Source: an uncultured Candidatus Poseidoniales archaeon (GTDB lineage: Archaea > Thermoplasmatota > Poseidoniia > Poseidoniales > Poseidoniaceae). From it: 64,000 bases of DNA. Location of the stretch: NCBI GenBank assembly GCA_905182185.1, contig CAJJAP010000010.1, positions 87,225 to 151,224 of the forward strand. Reading direction: 5' to 3'. The notes beneath the pieces were generated by a model. That model saw only the letters and a list, made by a program, of their open reading frames with translations, was not told the DNA's origin and did no database searches. Shown here piece by piece: positions 46,460 to 56,412 of this stretch; position 1 is the first letter of the stretch, and each line of letters starts with the position of its first letter. The position numbers and the translations under genes were made by a program.

Positions 46460-46512
46460 AACCGCGACGCGGTAATAAGGCTCCCAAAGGGTGATTGCTT
46501 AGCAATTGAACC

Positions 46513-48276
46513 TTAATCCGCATGAATATCTGCAACATCTAGCCAAATGACATCACACTTGGCTTTGATGAGAGAAGAAATACTCGGCTGGGTTCTTCCA
46601 CTATCGCCATGAATAGTTTCTTTGACATAAGTACCAGATTCACATCTAAGAGTGAATTCAATTTCTCTTTCCCCATTTTCATTAGTTTCAATTACCAGAC
46701 TATTGGTCTCGTAAACGACTCTTCTACGGATTAAATCAGCGCGCCTATGAGCAACACGTTCTGGAGTTCTTTGTGCTAGTTTGACCCCTGCCAAATTATC
46801 AACAACATCGCGAATAAATTCATCTGTTGGAAGTTCAAAGTACACAGGTGCAGGTGGCCCCGCTTGCATAATTCGTTCAACTAGGACTGCTTTAGTACCT
46901 GTTTTTGAAAGGCTCAATGAAGTTGCCAATTCAACTAGTTCGCCCTTTTTCATAGCAAGTAATTCTTCTTCGCTTGGGGCAACCGTTTCAGTTTCAATGA
47001 CCGATGGTAGTGGTTTGGTGTGGTCATCATCTTTATCGCCGCGACGGTTCTTTCTGCGCTTGTTTTTCTTACCTTTGCCTCTCTCTTGCACATCAATATG
47101 TGTAAGGTCAACCGGCCCGGTTAGAACTGCAAATTCCTCTTCACTCAATGGTACTAACTTAAAGCGAATTGAATATGATTTTTCAGCAGGAGTTTCTTTG
47201 ATTCGAACAACTTCGCTGCGGTTACTCTCTCGCATGCTAGTAATTATTACAGAACCTTCAGCAGCTTCATTAAGATCAGCCATTGCCTGAATTAAATCAA
47301 TAGTGCGAGTTTTTGGCGCCTTGAATTCAATAACAAACGGGCGCCCAGTACCCATGCAACGCACATCAATATCCTCTCTTCCCATACCATGGAATGAGTG
47401 TTCAGTAGCACCAAATCTTTCGATTAAAGGGTTGCCAATTAAGTCTTGAACACTCTTCAAATATTGTAATCCAGTTTCATTACAACGCTTGCAACCTCTT
47501 CCTTTACAAGCACGGCAAGGCCAACGAGTTTGAGGAATTCCTCTCTCCAATTTTTGGTATCTTCCATAGATGTAGACAGAACGGATATCCAATTCGACGG
47601 TTAGGGTTAATACGTCAATAAGAGCAACGATTTGTGGCTTATCATTAACAATTTTCACCCCTTCAAGTCTGTCGTTTAAGTTCTTAGCAATCTCAGTTAC
47701 CAAGCCTGTTTTCAAAGCGTCGCTACCACCAGCGCCGAAGCGCTTACGAATCTCTTCTTCATTTTCGATTTGGTCTTTTGGAAAGCGAGCGCCTAATTGC
47801 ACTCTCTTCAATTCATATGGTTTGAGAGAATCATAAATTATATCTGCTAGTAGTCCTGATTCTTGGTATAAGTTTTCACAGAATGGGCATAACGAATTAT
47901 CATCTCTAATTTTTTCTAAGTGTGAGTCGCCTCGAATTATTGAGGTGCGAATGTTCTCTCCTGCCTGTTGAATAGTTTGGTCAAACATTTTCTTTCCACC
48001 AATTCTTCCTAGGCAGTGGTCGCAGGTTCCAATGCGGACCAAGTGCTTGTGACCTGCAGGTGATGGTGCGCGTGGAATCTCCTCAACATGGGTGCTAAGT
48101 TGAGCACCATCATCCATGTCACCGTCATCCATGTCGCCTTCATCTATAGGCTTAGCAGCAGTTTCAGTAGTTGCTTCAGCATCATCCCATAGGGTATAAT
48201 CGGTTTGTCCGAAACCAGCATTGGCATATTTCATCCAATCTTCTTCATCAGGTTCCTCTTGTTCTTTATCAGACAT
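46513..48276 (-). CDS. pus10: tRNA pseudouridine synthase Pus10 with inserted SAP-like motif
   Basis: Makes pseudouridine 54 and 55 in the T loop of archaeal tRNA. The protein has about 587 residues, against roughly 400-450 in many archaea. The N-terminal zinc-binding CDHCLGRIGG ... CPFCENL and the THUMP-like part are followed by the catalytic domain with GREDIDVRCMGTGRPFVIEF (catalytic Asp in DIDVR) and a second Cys cluster CRACKGRGCKRC. Between GPVDLTHIDV and the final SGTYVKE region lies an insert: a Lys/Arg-rich linker and then LLAMKKGELVELATSLSLSK followed by TGTKAVLVERI, a good SAP-motif match. Start at ATG 48276; the N-terminal 70 residues are acidic. Confidence 0.85.
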   Translation of the reverse strand: MSDKEQEEPDEEDWMKYANAGFGQTDYTLWDDAEATTETAAKPIDEGDMDDGDMDDGAQLSTHVEEIPRAPSPAGHKHLVRIGTCDHCLGRIGGKKMFDQTIQQAGENIRTSIIRGDSHLEKIRDDNSLCPFCENLYQESGLLADIIYDSLKPYELKRVQLGARFPKDQIENEEEIRKRFGAGGSDALKTGLVTEIAKNLNDRLEGVKIVNDKPQIVALIDVLTLTVELDIRSVYIYGRYQKLERGIPQTRWPCRACKGRGCKRCNETGLQYLKSVQDLIGNPLIERFGATEHSFHGMGREDIDVRCMGTGRPFVIEFKAPKTRTIDLIQAMADLNEAAEGSVIITSMRESNRSEVVRIKETPAEKSYSIRFKLVPLSEEEFAVLTGPVDLTHIDVQERGKGKKNKRRKNRRGDKDDDHTKPLPSVIETETVAPSEEELLAMKKGELVELATSLSLSKTGTKAVLVERIMQAGPPAPVYFELPTDEFIRDVVDNLAGVKLAQRTPERVAHRRADLIRRRVVYETNSLVIETNENGEREIEFTLRCESGTYVKETIHGDSGRTQPSISSLIKAKCDVIWLDVADIHAD

Positions 48277-48375
48277 TTCAATCACCACTTTCACGGGGTC
48301 AACCCCAAAGACAGCAAGTTAAGCCGGAAGCCCACCCTTCATCAAATGTATGGCTCAATAAAAATTATCAGTTGC

Positions 48376-51300
48376 TTATTCAGACTCACTTAAATTCGGT
48401 TGACGGCCAGCGATTAAGCCAAGAGCAGCAGTGGTTAGGACTAGGCTTGCGATTAATGAGAGAGCTATCATCGCAGCGGAATAGATTCCAAAGTTACTGA
48501 ACAATCCCATTGGCGATAGCGAAATAACAAGGAATCCAGCAATATCAGAAGCAGCGCTTCCTACCAATGCCAAACCGCAAGCACCACCGACTCCAATTAA
48601 CGCAGTATGGTGATCTTCTCCCTTTCTTATTCCTTCGCGATATCTTTCAGTGACGTGAATACAATAATCAATACCAACTCCTAAAGAAATCGTTGCAATA
48701 GTCACGGTTACGATATTGAGGGATGCTCCAGCAGCATACATTAGCCCATATAGCCACACCACCACAAGAAGAATTGGAACCAATGTAACGGTCGCCTGCT
48801 TAGGGGATTTGAAACCAATTGTTAAGGTGATAAATACGAATAATGAGCCGAGTAGGAGGGAAGATTGCATTTCATTTTGCATTGCAGTTGAAGCCACATA
48901 TCTTGTGACAGGTCTTTCCGATGGCATGACCCATGTCAGTGGTTTGTCATCGACCTTTTGACCAGCATTGAGATAAGTTCCAGATGAGAGATTAGTGAAC
49001 ACACTTAGATCTCTCCACAACTCTTCCATTCCACCTTTCATACTAGGGAAATCTTCTGGCGAGGTAATACCAAAACGAATTAGCATTCTTTCGTATTGTG
49101 CAGGCTCTCCATTGATGTCAAGCCAAGGTTGAGTTTGATTTAATTCAATAGCAGGTGCGATATATAGGCGTACGATTGATGCAGGGATTGAAGGAATAGG
49201 TCCAGCACCTGGGATGCCGTACAGGTAGGTATAACCATAGAAAAATATCAAACAATCTCTATCGTCAAAGTCTGCAATATTGCCACTTCCACTTGAATTA
49301 CAGTCCATTCCATGACCTTCTTCTTCAACCAGCCATCCCGCTTTTTCAAACGGAGTTGTATTGTATCGCATACTCGCTTGTGCAAAATATAGTAATTCAT
49401 CTAGCGCAAGAATGTCAATATTACCATCTGGTTGTCTTGTTATTTTGTCCGGAACGCCTTCTGCATGAACATTCATTTCACCTCTAAATTCATCTATTGC
49501 AGCGAATACAGTTGGGTCTGACACATCACCCTCGATCAACAATACAGCAGGTTCGCCTTCATCTGCGAATCTTAGTGTAATTTCATTGACTCCCATAGCA
49601 AAATCGGAACGCTCATCAAGGAAATCTTCAATAGCAAAATCACCTTCTAAATTAGCCATTCCAATAGCTGCAGGAATCGTGATTAATAGTGCTAAAAACG
49701 CAATAACAAATGCATTTTTTCTAGTACCACTACCCGTTGAAATTATTTTCAAAATCTTTTCCGGAGAGTGATTCTTTCGAGAATTAGCAGTACTTGTGTT
49801 GACTCCACGCTTCTCCAACCATTCATCTACGGAAAGTCGAATCAGTGGTGCCCATATTCCGGTCAAAAGGAATGCAGCAAATATTCCGAATGCGGCTTCA
49901 ATTCCAAATGATCGCAATGCAGCAATGTCGCTGAAAAGATTAGCCGCAAAAGCAGACATTGTTGTCAACGATGTTAGTAAGATTGCGCGACCAACTCTTG
50001 ACAGCGTGGTAGTCGCAGCAGATTCAGCAGATTTACCAGCATTTCTCTCCTCTTTGTAACGGTGTAAGGCGTGCAACGAATCATCGATACCCAAGGCGAG
50101 CACCAATATTGGCAATAGATTAGAGAATTGGGAGCGAGCGATTATTGTCCAACCAAACATCTGCGTAAATGTAGCAAAGTGCCCAATTAATCCCTGCATC
50201 CACAATAGCGCAGCACCTAGAGAAAACAAGACGATTAACACATCAGACAATCTTCGTAAACTTATGAATAACAACCCAGTAATAGCCAACCCCATCAAGA
50301 TAATCAATCCACCACTCGCTTGTAATTCTCGGTTAACTTCGACATTTACCCCTTGACCTAATAGCAATGTAATAGTGGTTCTATCATGACTTCTTAATTG
50401 CCCTTCTAAATCCATGTAGGACCATTCGATTGAACAGCCAGCACCGTCTTCAGCCAGTGCTTTACAAGTATCAGCATCATATCGTGGTGGGTGGAGAACG
50501 AGATTACCATCTGCGACTCTATATCCCCCAATTACAATTCCATCATCTGTGAATTTAACATCAGTTTCTTGATGTGAATCTTTCCATTTTAATTCCCAGC
50601 CCATATCTTCTAGAATGCCTCTATCAAATTGAACCAACAACCATGTGGCACTTGCAGACCATCTTCCTTTGCCCATTTGATGTGATTCCCACTCACCAGT
50701 TTCGGATAATTGACCACCGATAGGACCGATGATATTGGATGTTGCATCAGCAACAAAACCTCTGTCCAATGACAACCATCTCAAGAAGTAATTTTGACTT
50801 ACTTCGGCCATTCTTGCTGCTGCTAAATCTATGTGGTCTTGAGTTAGGTTTAGGTCGTCGAATAAAAGACATTCCAACTCACCGCAATCGCTCCAATTAG
50901 TGGCTGCGGAAATCATAGTTCCAAAAGGTGAAAGCGCATCTTGAGTAAGAATCGAAGTACCATTCATAAAACTTCTAAAATGGTCTGGTAATGACATACT
51001 ACCATTGGTTTGCTGTCCGGTTACGTCACTAATTAATGGCTTTAGTGCAGGCGCTAGAGGATGATTATCAATCACTTGTTTTTTTGCATCAATTTCCCTC
51101 AATAGTTCCAAATTTAGAATACCAGCAGTTGGTTGATCTATACCTTGCCATTCCTCACCAGCAGGAACCATTTGAGGTACTGGTGGAAGAGCAGAGTAAT
51201 CAGGAGTTCCATCAGGCAGTAAAGGAACAGGTTGCCATTCATCTATTGGCGGAATATGCTGAGGTTGTCTTGCAGAAACTAAGAATCCAAGAATTACTTC

Positions 51301-51498
51301 GGCATTGCTGAATTCATCATTGATGATTTCCTGTGCGACTAATTCAGGGGAGTCCATTTCATATGATTCCATGTCTATTGGTTGTAGTGCAGTCAGTGCA
51401 CCAGGAATCATCAATAGCGTCAACAGGAATACAGCGACGTGAACCTTACGGCGGCGTGGAATTAACCACTTAGAAACCGCTTCAAAGGTTATGCCCAT
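48376..51498 (-). CDS. RND-superfamily exporter, MMPL/patched type
   Basis: A membrane exporter of 1040 residues. An N-terminal helix and a large extracytoplasmic domain (about 50-390) are followed by five membrane segments with GIDDSLHALHRYKEER. A second extracytoplasmic domain follows and then five segments with GVGIDYCIHVTERYREG. Both GxDD/DY proton-relay motifs are intact. It is longer than the 4.1-6.4 kb homologue because of an enlarged first loop. It probably exports lipids or other hydrophobic compounds, driven by the proton gradient. The frame is unbroken, unlike that homologue. Confidence 0.85.
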   Translation of the reverse strand: MGITFEAVSKWLIPRRRKVHVAVFLLTLLMIPGALTALQPIDMESYEMDSPELVAQEIINDEFSNAEVILGFLVSARQPQHIPPIDEWQPVPLLPDGTPDYSALPPVPQMVPAGEEWQGIDQPTAGILNLELLREIDAKKQVIDNHPLAPALKPLISDVTGQQTNGSMSLPDHFRSFMNGTSILTQDALSPFGTMISAATNWSDCGELECLLFDDLNLTQDHIDLAAARMAEVSQNYFLRWLSLDRGFVADATSNIIGPIGGQLSETGEWESHQMGKGRWSASATWLLVQFDRGILEDMGWELKWKDSHQETDVKFTDDGIVIGGYRVADGNLVLHPPRYDADTCKALAEDGAGCSIEWSYMDLEGQLRSHDRTTITLLLGQGVNVEVNRELQASGGLIILMGLAITGLLFISLRRLSDVLIVLFSLGAALLWMQGLIGHFATFTQMFGWTIIARSQFSNLLPILVLALGIDDSLHALHRYKEERNAGKSAESAATTTLSRVGRAILLTSLTTMSAFAANLFSDIAALRSFGIEAAFGIFAAFLLTGIWAPLIRLSVDEWLEKRGVNTSTANSRKNHSPEKILKIISTGSGTRKNAFVIAFLALLITIPAAIGMANLEGDFAIEDFLDERSDFAMGVNEITLRFADEGEPAVLLIEGDVSDPTVFAAIDEFRGEMNVHAEGVPDKITRQPDGNIDILALDELLYFAQASMRYNTTPFEKAGWLVEEEGHGMDCNSSGSGNIADFDDRDCLIFFYGYTYLYGIPGAGPIPSIPASIVRLYIAPAIELNQTQPWLDINGEPAQYERMLIRFGITSPEDFPSMKGGMEELWRDLSVFTNLSSGTYLNAGQKVDDKPLTWVMPSERPVTRYVASTAMQNEMQSSLLLGSLFVFITLTIGFKSPKQATVTLVPILLVVVWLYGLMYAAGASLNIVTVTIATISLGVGIDYCIHVTERYREGIRKGEDHHTALIGVGGACGLALVGSAASDIAGFLVISLSPMGLFSNFGIYSAAMIALSLIASLVLTTAALGLIAGRQPNLSESE

Positions 51499-51591
51499 GA
51501 CTTGTGGGCAACCTTCTTTGGTTTTGAAACCATGTTTTTACAAAATTGTTAACGCCATTAAATTAAAGTCATATGTTGTATAGCCAATTAC

Positions 51592-51945
51592 ATGGCAATA
51601 ATGATAATTCTCAATCAACAACCATATGACGGAACCGATGTTACTTGGAATGCGCTGAGATTAGCGAAACAATTGGTTGATGATGGTGAAGAGGTTAGAA
51701 TCTTTTTGATGAATGATAGTGTTGATTTAGCACGCGATGGAATAGAGCCTCCAGCAGGAGTTGAAGATATGGTTAAAATGACCAAGAATTTGATCGCTAG
51801 TGGCGTTGTTGTCAAAGTCTGTGGAACTTGTCAGCAAAGATGCGGTGTTGCCGTCGGACAACCATACTATGACGGAGCCAATTACTCGACTATGGCTGAA
51901 TGTTCAGCATGGGTTAGAGATAGCGAAAAAGTTCTAACTTTCTAA
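51592..51945 (+). CDS. DsrE/DsrF-like family protein
   Basis: A 117-residue alpha/beta protein with the DsrE fold: IMIILNQQPYDGTDVTWNALRLAKQL, EVRIFLMNDSV, then VVVKVCGTCQQRCGV, where the Cys residues sit in the usual place of the sulfur-carrier Cys. Such proteins move persulfide sulfur, as in the Tus or Dsr relays. A role in sulfur transfer here is inferred from the family; no partner is adjacent. Confidence 0.8.
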   Translation: MAIMIILNQQPYDGTDVTWNALRLAKQLVDDGEEVRIFLMNDSVDLARDGIEPPAGVEDMVKMTKNLIASGVVVKVCGTCQQRCGVAVGQPYYDGANYSTMAECSAWVRDSEKVLTF

Positions 51946-52019
51946 GCAAAGGATAATTTGTGAGAGTTTTACTCAAATTCTGGGCTAATTTCAAGTAGTA
52001 TGGGCATTGAAAATAGTTC

Positions 52020-53090
52020 ATGGAAATGTCACATGGTGTCGAAATAAAGCCTCCACCTGTTGCTTTTTTTGTTATTGGAATGACTGTGTTCTTGCTGGGC
52101 TGTATTTGGCCAGTATTGATGATAGACGACTTCCAAAATGAGTTAGAAGCATCATCTTGGCCAACGACCGATGCTACTGTCGTAGCTCTAGATGTTTACG
52201 TCTATGAATACCAATGTGGCGACTCTCAAAGTCCTGATACATGCGAAGAATATTTCGTAGACTACCATCTGCGATACACGATTAATGGAACCATCTTTAA
52301 TGTTCAGGAATCAGAGGAAGTATCTCATTTTGACTCCCGTGTTTGGGAGGTTGATTATCCAGTAAATTCAACTCGCGAAATCGCTTATAATCCAGAAAAT
52401 CCAGAACATTTCGATGCTAACCCTGAACATTACACTCCATTTATTCCACCACTTATGGTGCTCATAGCATCTTCACTGCTCTCTATAATGTTCATTATTG
52501 GTGGCATAAAAAGCTTCTTCAAGACTTCTTCTGCGCACCAAACCTCAAGTGCTTTGGAAAAGGGAATGCTTCCGCAATCAAATGATAATATTACATTCAC
52601 CTATGCCAAAGGTGCCTGGGGTGTTCGTACCTATCATCATCCAACCGTAGAAGCATTAGCCCAAAAACTACTATCATTCAGTTGTACATATGAGCAAATT
52701 GATACGTTTTTCACGGCATGTCAAGCAACTGAAGAGAATGGTTCCCCATCCGGGGATAGAATTGATTTAGAGTGGTTGAATGAAGTCAACCAAATGGTTG
52801 AACAACACAATTCAATCCAAAAATATAATTGGATACAAAAAGCAAAAATTGCTCGGATTATTTTGCTTCTAATCTCGGCAATATTTGCACCGATCGCTAT
52901 TATTTTCGCCCTTCCGGTTTGGCTAACATATTACGCATTACCTTGGTATGGATGGATTCCGATATGGGGGACTTTAACCCCGCTTGGTCTCGTTTTTGCC
53001 AGCAGAAAATTGATTAGTGAATTCGGAAAAAGAATCGACCAAGGACTGGCGGCAACACTCATGGAGTTCCTCGACAATGAGGAATACTAA
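52020..53090 (+). CDS. Membrane protein with DUF3592-like domain
   Basis: A 356-residue protein. The first helix (about 13-32) and second helix (about 142-162) flank a beta-rich extracytoplasmic part with the DUF3592 pattern (ATVVALDVYVYEY ... VDYHLRYTINGTIFNVQES ... PVNSTREIAYNPENPEHFD). A cytoplasmic region and two more helices near the C-terminus (about 280-320) follow. The function of the family is unknown. Confidence 0.65.
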   Translation: MEMSHGVEIKPPPVAFFVIGMTVFLLGCIWPVLMIDDFQNELEASSWPTTDATVVALDVYVYEYQCGDSQSPDTCEEYFVDYHLRYTINGTIFNVQESEEVSHFDSRVWEVDYPVNSTREIAYNPENPEHFDANPEHYTPFIPPLMVLIASSLLSIMFIIGGIKSFFKTSSAHQTSSALEKGMLPQSNDNITFTYAKGAWGVRTYHHPTVEALAQKLLSFSCTYEQIDTFFTACQATEENGSPSGDRIDLEWLNEVNQMVEQHNSIQKYNWIQKAKIARIILLLISAIFAPIAIIFALPVWLTYYALPWYGWIPIWGTLTPLGLVFASRKLISEFGKRIDQGLAATLMEFLDNEEY

Positions 53091-53218
53091 ACACAATATA
53101 TTGATGAACAATTCGTCTTGAGTAATATGGGGACTAGTAGTTCCCTTTGCAGCCCTCTTGCAAAACATCTGAATATCATGGCGAGGAACGCAAAAACAAG
53201 AGAATAACAAATGATTAA

Positions 53219-53707
53219 GTGAAGATGCATTGTACTGGAAGCATGGCAGAAATTTTTCCTACTATCACTGCAAAAAACTTGAACAAAAAGAAAGTAGCCA
53301 TCCCCGATGACTTTTCGGAGAAGAATCTCATTGTCATCGTTGCCTTCCAACGATGGCACCAGGATCTTGTTGATGAATCCATAGAAACTCTTGAGAAAGA
53401 GAACATGAACGATAACCACCACATCATCGAAGTACCAGTCATAAAACAATTCTCAAAGCTTCGACGGATGCGCTTGGATGGAGTGATGCGAGCAGGAATT
53501 AGAGACTATGACATTCGTCAACGCACAATAACGGCTTACCTAGACAAGCAAGTGTTCAGAAGTAGCCTAAACATACCCAATGAGGATACAGTGTATTGGT
53601 TCTTGGTCGATCATACCACGAAAGCCATTCTTTTGAGAGGGTCAGGAGTCATCACTTCTGAACAACTAGGCCAAATAAAATCAGCTTCTCTCAAAATCAT
53701 ACGATAA
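53219..53707 (+). CDS. ATP10/peroxiredoxin-like thioredoxin-fold protein without active-site Cys
   Basis: A protein of up to 162 residues. The pattern LNKKKVAIPDDF, IVIVAFQRWHQDLVDESIETLE, ITAYLDKQVFRSSLNIPNED and VYWFLVDHTTKAILLRGSGVIT resembles redoxins and mitochondrial ATP10-type assembly factors. The position where a CxxC or peroxidatic Cys is expected (AFQRWHQD) has none. The start may be GTG at 53219 or ATG at 53225 or 53243. It may be a chaperone-like or inactive redoxin. It ends four bases before the tRNA-Leu 3' end on the opposite strand. Confidence 0.55.
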   Translation: MKMHCTGSMAEIFPTITAKNLNKKKVAIPDDFSEKNLIVIVAFQRWHQDLVDESIETLEKENMNDNHHIIEVPVIKQFSKLRRMRLDGVMRAGIRDYDIRQRTITAYLDKQVFRSSLNIPNEDTVYWFLVDHTTKAILLRGSGVITSEQLGQIKSASLKIIR

Positions 53708-53710
53708 GAG

Positions 53711-53794
53711 TGCGGGGGGCAGGATTCGAACCTGCGAATCAATAAGAAATGGGACCTAAACCCACCGCCGTTGACCAAGCTGGGCGACCCCCGC
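53711..53794 (-). tRNA. tRNA-Leu (TAG)
   Basis: An 84-base class II tRNA on the minus strand. The acceptor GCGGGGG pairs with CCCCCGC, with A as discriminator. The anticodon loop TTTAGGT carries TAG (Leu, CUA codons), with a GTGGG/CCCAT stem. A long variable arm (TTTCTTATTGATTC region) and T arm GCAGG TTCGAAT CCTGC follow. No intron and no encoded CCA. Confidence 0.93.
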
Positions 53795-53868
53795 GCAAAC
53801 TCAATGCGGTAGCCAATCACTTTTGAACAAAGCGCTTCAACGCCTATCGTTCATTTATCTAGTAAAAT

Positions 53869-54081
53869 TCAAGCCGAAGCATTGAATCCAGTGTCGTTGA
53901 CAATGTTGACAACATCTTCAGTGGATAATTGCGATGTTGTGGTAATGACTCCGGAGTCATTTTCATGACTGATAGTTGCACTGATTACACCCGGGGTTGC
54001 ATCTAGGACTCTAGTTACTCTTCCAGAGCATCCTCCACAAGTCATGCCGGTGATGGTTAAATTATGAATTACTTCGCTCAT
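53869..54081 (-). CDS. copZ: Copper chaperone-like heavy-metal-associated protein
   Basis: A 70-residue HMA domain. The metal-binding loop is GMTCGGC (about residues 12-18) and the rest fits the beta-alpha-beta-beta-alpha-beta fold. It lies 30 bases downstream of copA on the same strand. It probably carries Cu(I) to the ATPase. The name copZ is by analogy. Confidence 0.82.
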   Translation of the reverse strand: MSEVIHNLTITGMTCGGCSGRVTRVLDATPGVISATISHENDSGVITTTSQLSTEDVVNIVNDTGFNASA

Positions 54082-54111
54082 ATGTTAAGCCACATCCCTT
54101 GTTCATTTCAA

Positions 54112-56412
54112 CTAAATGGTTAACCAACTTAATTCTGTATAGGCTTCCACCATTTGAGGATGAAGTGAATTTGAGACCACGCTAACTGATGACAAAGACA
54201 TCGCCGCTGCTGCAAAGGCAGGCGGAAGTAACCAACCTGTCCAAGGTAGGAGTAGGCCCATTGCAAGAGGGATTCCAATCACGTTATATCCGAATGCCCA
54301 CAGTAGATTTGTTCTAATTCGTGACATGGTTGCTTTACCTAGTTTTAAGGCGGACACAGCATCGATTAAATCATCCCGAACTAGTACGATATCAGCACTC
54401 TCAAGAGCAATCTGTGAACCAGCACCCATGGCGAGTCCAACATCTGCAACAGTGAGTGCAGCAGCATCATTGATTCCATCACCTATCATCGCAACGGTCT
54501 TGCCTTGGCTTTGCAATCGCTTGATATGATCTGCTTTTTCAGCAGGCTTTACACCTGCAATCACTTGGTCTATGGCAACAATATCAGCAATACTTTGTGC
54601 TGCTTCAGGCCTATCGCCAGTCAACATAATTACTTCCATTCCCATTTGCTTTGCTTTCTTTACAGCCATAGCCGAGGTGGAACGAACTCTATCACTAGCC
54701 TCTATCCAGCCAAGTAGACGAGTCCCCGCACTAACCAGTACAATGGTAACTCCCTTTGCTGCAGCAGTAGCCAATTTTTTGCTTAATTCTTGATCGATTT
54801 TAATTCCAACATCTTGCATCATTGAAATATTACCAATTGCGACTAATTGGCCTTGCATATCTCCTACTAAGCCACAACCAGCAACGGTTTGAATATCAGA
54901 AATAATAGGTTTATCAGAAGTGACATTGGACCAAGAAGTTTGGATTGCTTGTGATAAGGGATGTGTTGATTCACGTTCTAAAGCGGCTGCAATAGAAAGA
55001 ATTTCTTTGACTTCAGTATCTAGTAATTCAATATGAGATACACGTGGCTTTCCAGAAGTTATCGTTCCAGTTTTATCAACCACTAAAGTATCTATTTTAT
55101 GCGACTTCTCTAGGGCTTCAATTCCCTTGATTAACAAACCATATCTTGCACCTACGCCAGTGCCGATGACCAATGCGGTTGGTGTTGCTAATCCTAAGGC
55201 GCAAGGGCAAGCAATAACTAGAGTAGAAACTAGTACCATCACCGCTAATTCAGCCGAGGTCATAGAAAATTGAGCAGCGGTAGTCTCTCCAAATTGCCAC
55301 CAATATAGGGAGGCGACAATGGCTAATACCGTTACTACGGGCACGAATACCGCAGCAATCTGATCTACCAATCTCTGTATTGGAGCCTTACCCATTTGGG
55401 CATCCTCCACCAATTGAATGACATTGGCTAACATGGTATCAGTCGACAAAGCAGTGACGCGTAGAATGATAGTCCCATCTAAGACAATTGTTCCAGCATT
55501 AGCGATATCACCAGACTTTTTCCTCACCGGATATGGCTCACCACTCATCATTGATTCATCTATACTAGCCTTACATTCAATCAATTCACCATCCAAGGGA
55601 ATTGTTTCTCCAGCCAAGACTTTGATTAGAGTTTCTTTAGAGATTTGATCGACATCCACCATTTCTGTATGGCCTAACTTTTCATCGTTAATCACTCGCG
55701 CTTGCTTTGGTTGCAAGCGCATTAAAGAATGAATGGCATCGGTCGCTCTAAGTTTTGCTTGAGATTCAATGTAATTTCCAAGTAAAACAAATGTGATAAT
55801 AAATGCAGCACCATCAAAGAATACATGTTCAGCTTTCAATAGAATATTTGGTGCATTACTTATCATCGGTGCAATAGTAACTGCACTTGACCAAATTACG
55901 GCTACCGTTGTTCCTAAGTGAACTAAGACATCCATGTTAGCACTGCCATTTCGTAGTGATTTCCAAGCCCCTGAATGGAATTCCCAACCCGACCACAAAT
56001 AGACGGGTAAGATGCTTAACATTGCCAGCAATAAGCGCTTGTCCACCTCGCCGATTGTACCGAGGTCAGGAGATAACATGGTCAGAATGAAAATAGGAAT
56101 GGTTAGGGCGAATGCAACAATTACTTTCTTGCCCCGAAGCCGTGCATCTTCGATAGCATCATCGCGAACTTGTAATGCGGGAACTAGATCACTCGCAGTA
56201 AATCCGCCGCGCATAATAGCAGCAATAGTGGCGGATTTCAACTCATCAAGTTGGCTGGAATCTTTGGCGATTATCGTTGCTTTTTCTAATGGTAAATTGA
56301 CAGAAACCTGAACGACCCCATCAACTTTAGAGACCACATTTTCAACCGAGGCAACACAGGCACCGCAAGTCATTCCACCCACTCTTAGGGTAATGGAATT
56401 AGCAGCAGTCAT
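54112..56412 (-). CDS. copA: Copper-translocating P1B-type ATPase
   Basis: Exports Cu(I) across the membrane using ATP. One N-terminal HMA domain carries GMTCGAC (about 12-18). Eight membrane helices follow, with the transport-site CPC in IACPCALGLATP (about residue 400), phosphorylation DKTGTIT (about 442), the nucleotide-site HP in ESTHPLSQA, and GDGINDAAAL (about 645). Length 766 residues. The ATG at 56412 (MTAANS) is preferred because it overlaps the upstream small gene's stop (14 bases), suggesting coupled translation. The copper module is completed by the chaperone gene downstream. Confidence 0.95.
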   Translation of the reverse strand: MTAANSITLRVGGMTCGACVASVENVVSKVDGVVQVSVNLPLEKATIIAKDSSQLDELKSATIAAIMRGGFTASDLVPALQVRDDAIEDARLRGKKVIVAFALTIPIFILTMLSPDLGTIGEVDKRLLLAMLSILPVYLWSGWEFHSGAWKSLRNGSANMDVLVHLGTTVAVIWSSAVTIAPMISNAPNILLKAEHVFFDGAAFIITFVLLGNYIESQAKLRATDAIHSLMRLQPKQARVINDEKLGHTEMVDVDQISKETLIKVLAGETIPLDGELIECKASIDESMMSGEPYPVRKKSGDIANAGTIVLDGTIILRVTALSTDTMLANVIQLVEDAQMGKAPIQRLVDQIAAVFVPVVTVLAIVASLYWWQFGETTAAQFSMTSAELAVMVLVSTLVIACPCALGLATPTALVIGTGVGARYGLLIKGIEALEKSHKIDTLVVDKTGTITSGKPRVSHIELLDTEVKEILSIAAALERESTHPLSQAIQTSWSNVTSDKPIISDIQTVAGCGLVGDMQGQLVAIGNISMMQDVGIKIDQELSKKLATAAAKGVTIVLVSAGTRLLGWIEASDRVRSTSAMAVKKAKQMGMEVIMLTGDRPEAAQSIADIVAIDQVIAGVKPAEKADHIKRLQSQGKTVAMIGDGINDAAALTVADVGLAMGAGSQIALESADIVLVRDDLIDAVSALKLGKATMSRIRTNLLWAFGYNVIGIPLAMGLLLPWTGWLLPPAFAAAAMSLSSVSVVSNSLHPQMVEAYTELSWLTI

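Noticed and set aside
53711..53794. Extra bases in tRNA-Leu as an intron
   Set aside because: They fit the long variable arm of class II tRNAs; the anticodon arm is uninterrupted.
54326..54793. Plus-strand ORFs within copA
   Set aside because: They are antisense to strongly conserved P-type ATPase motifs.
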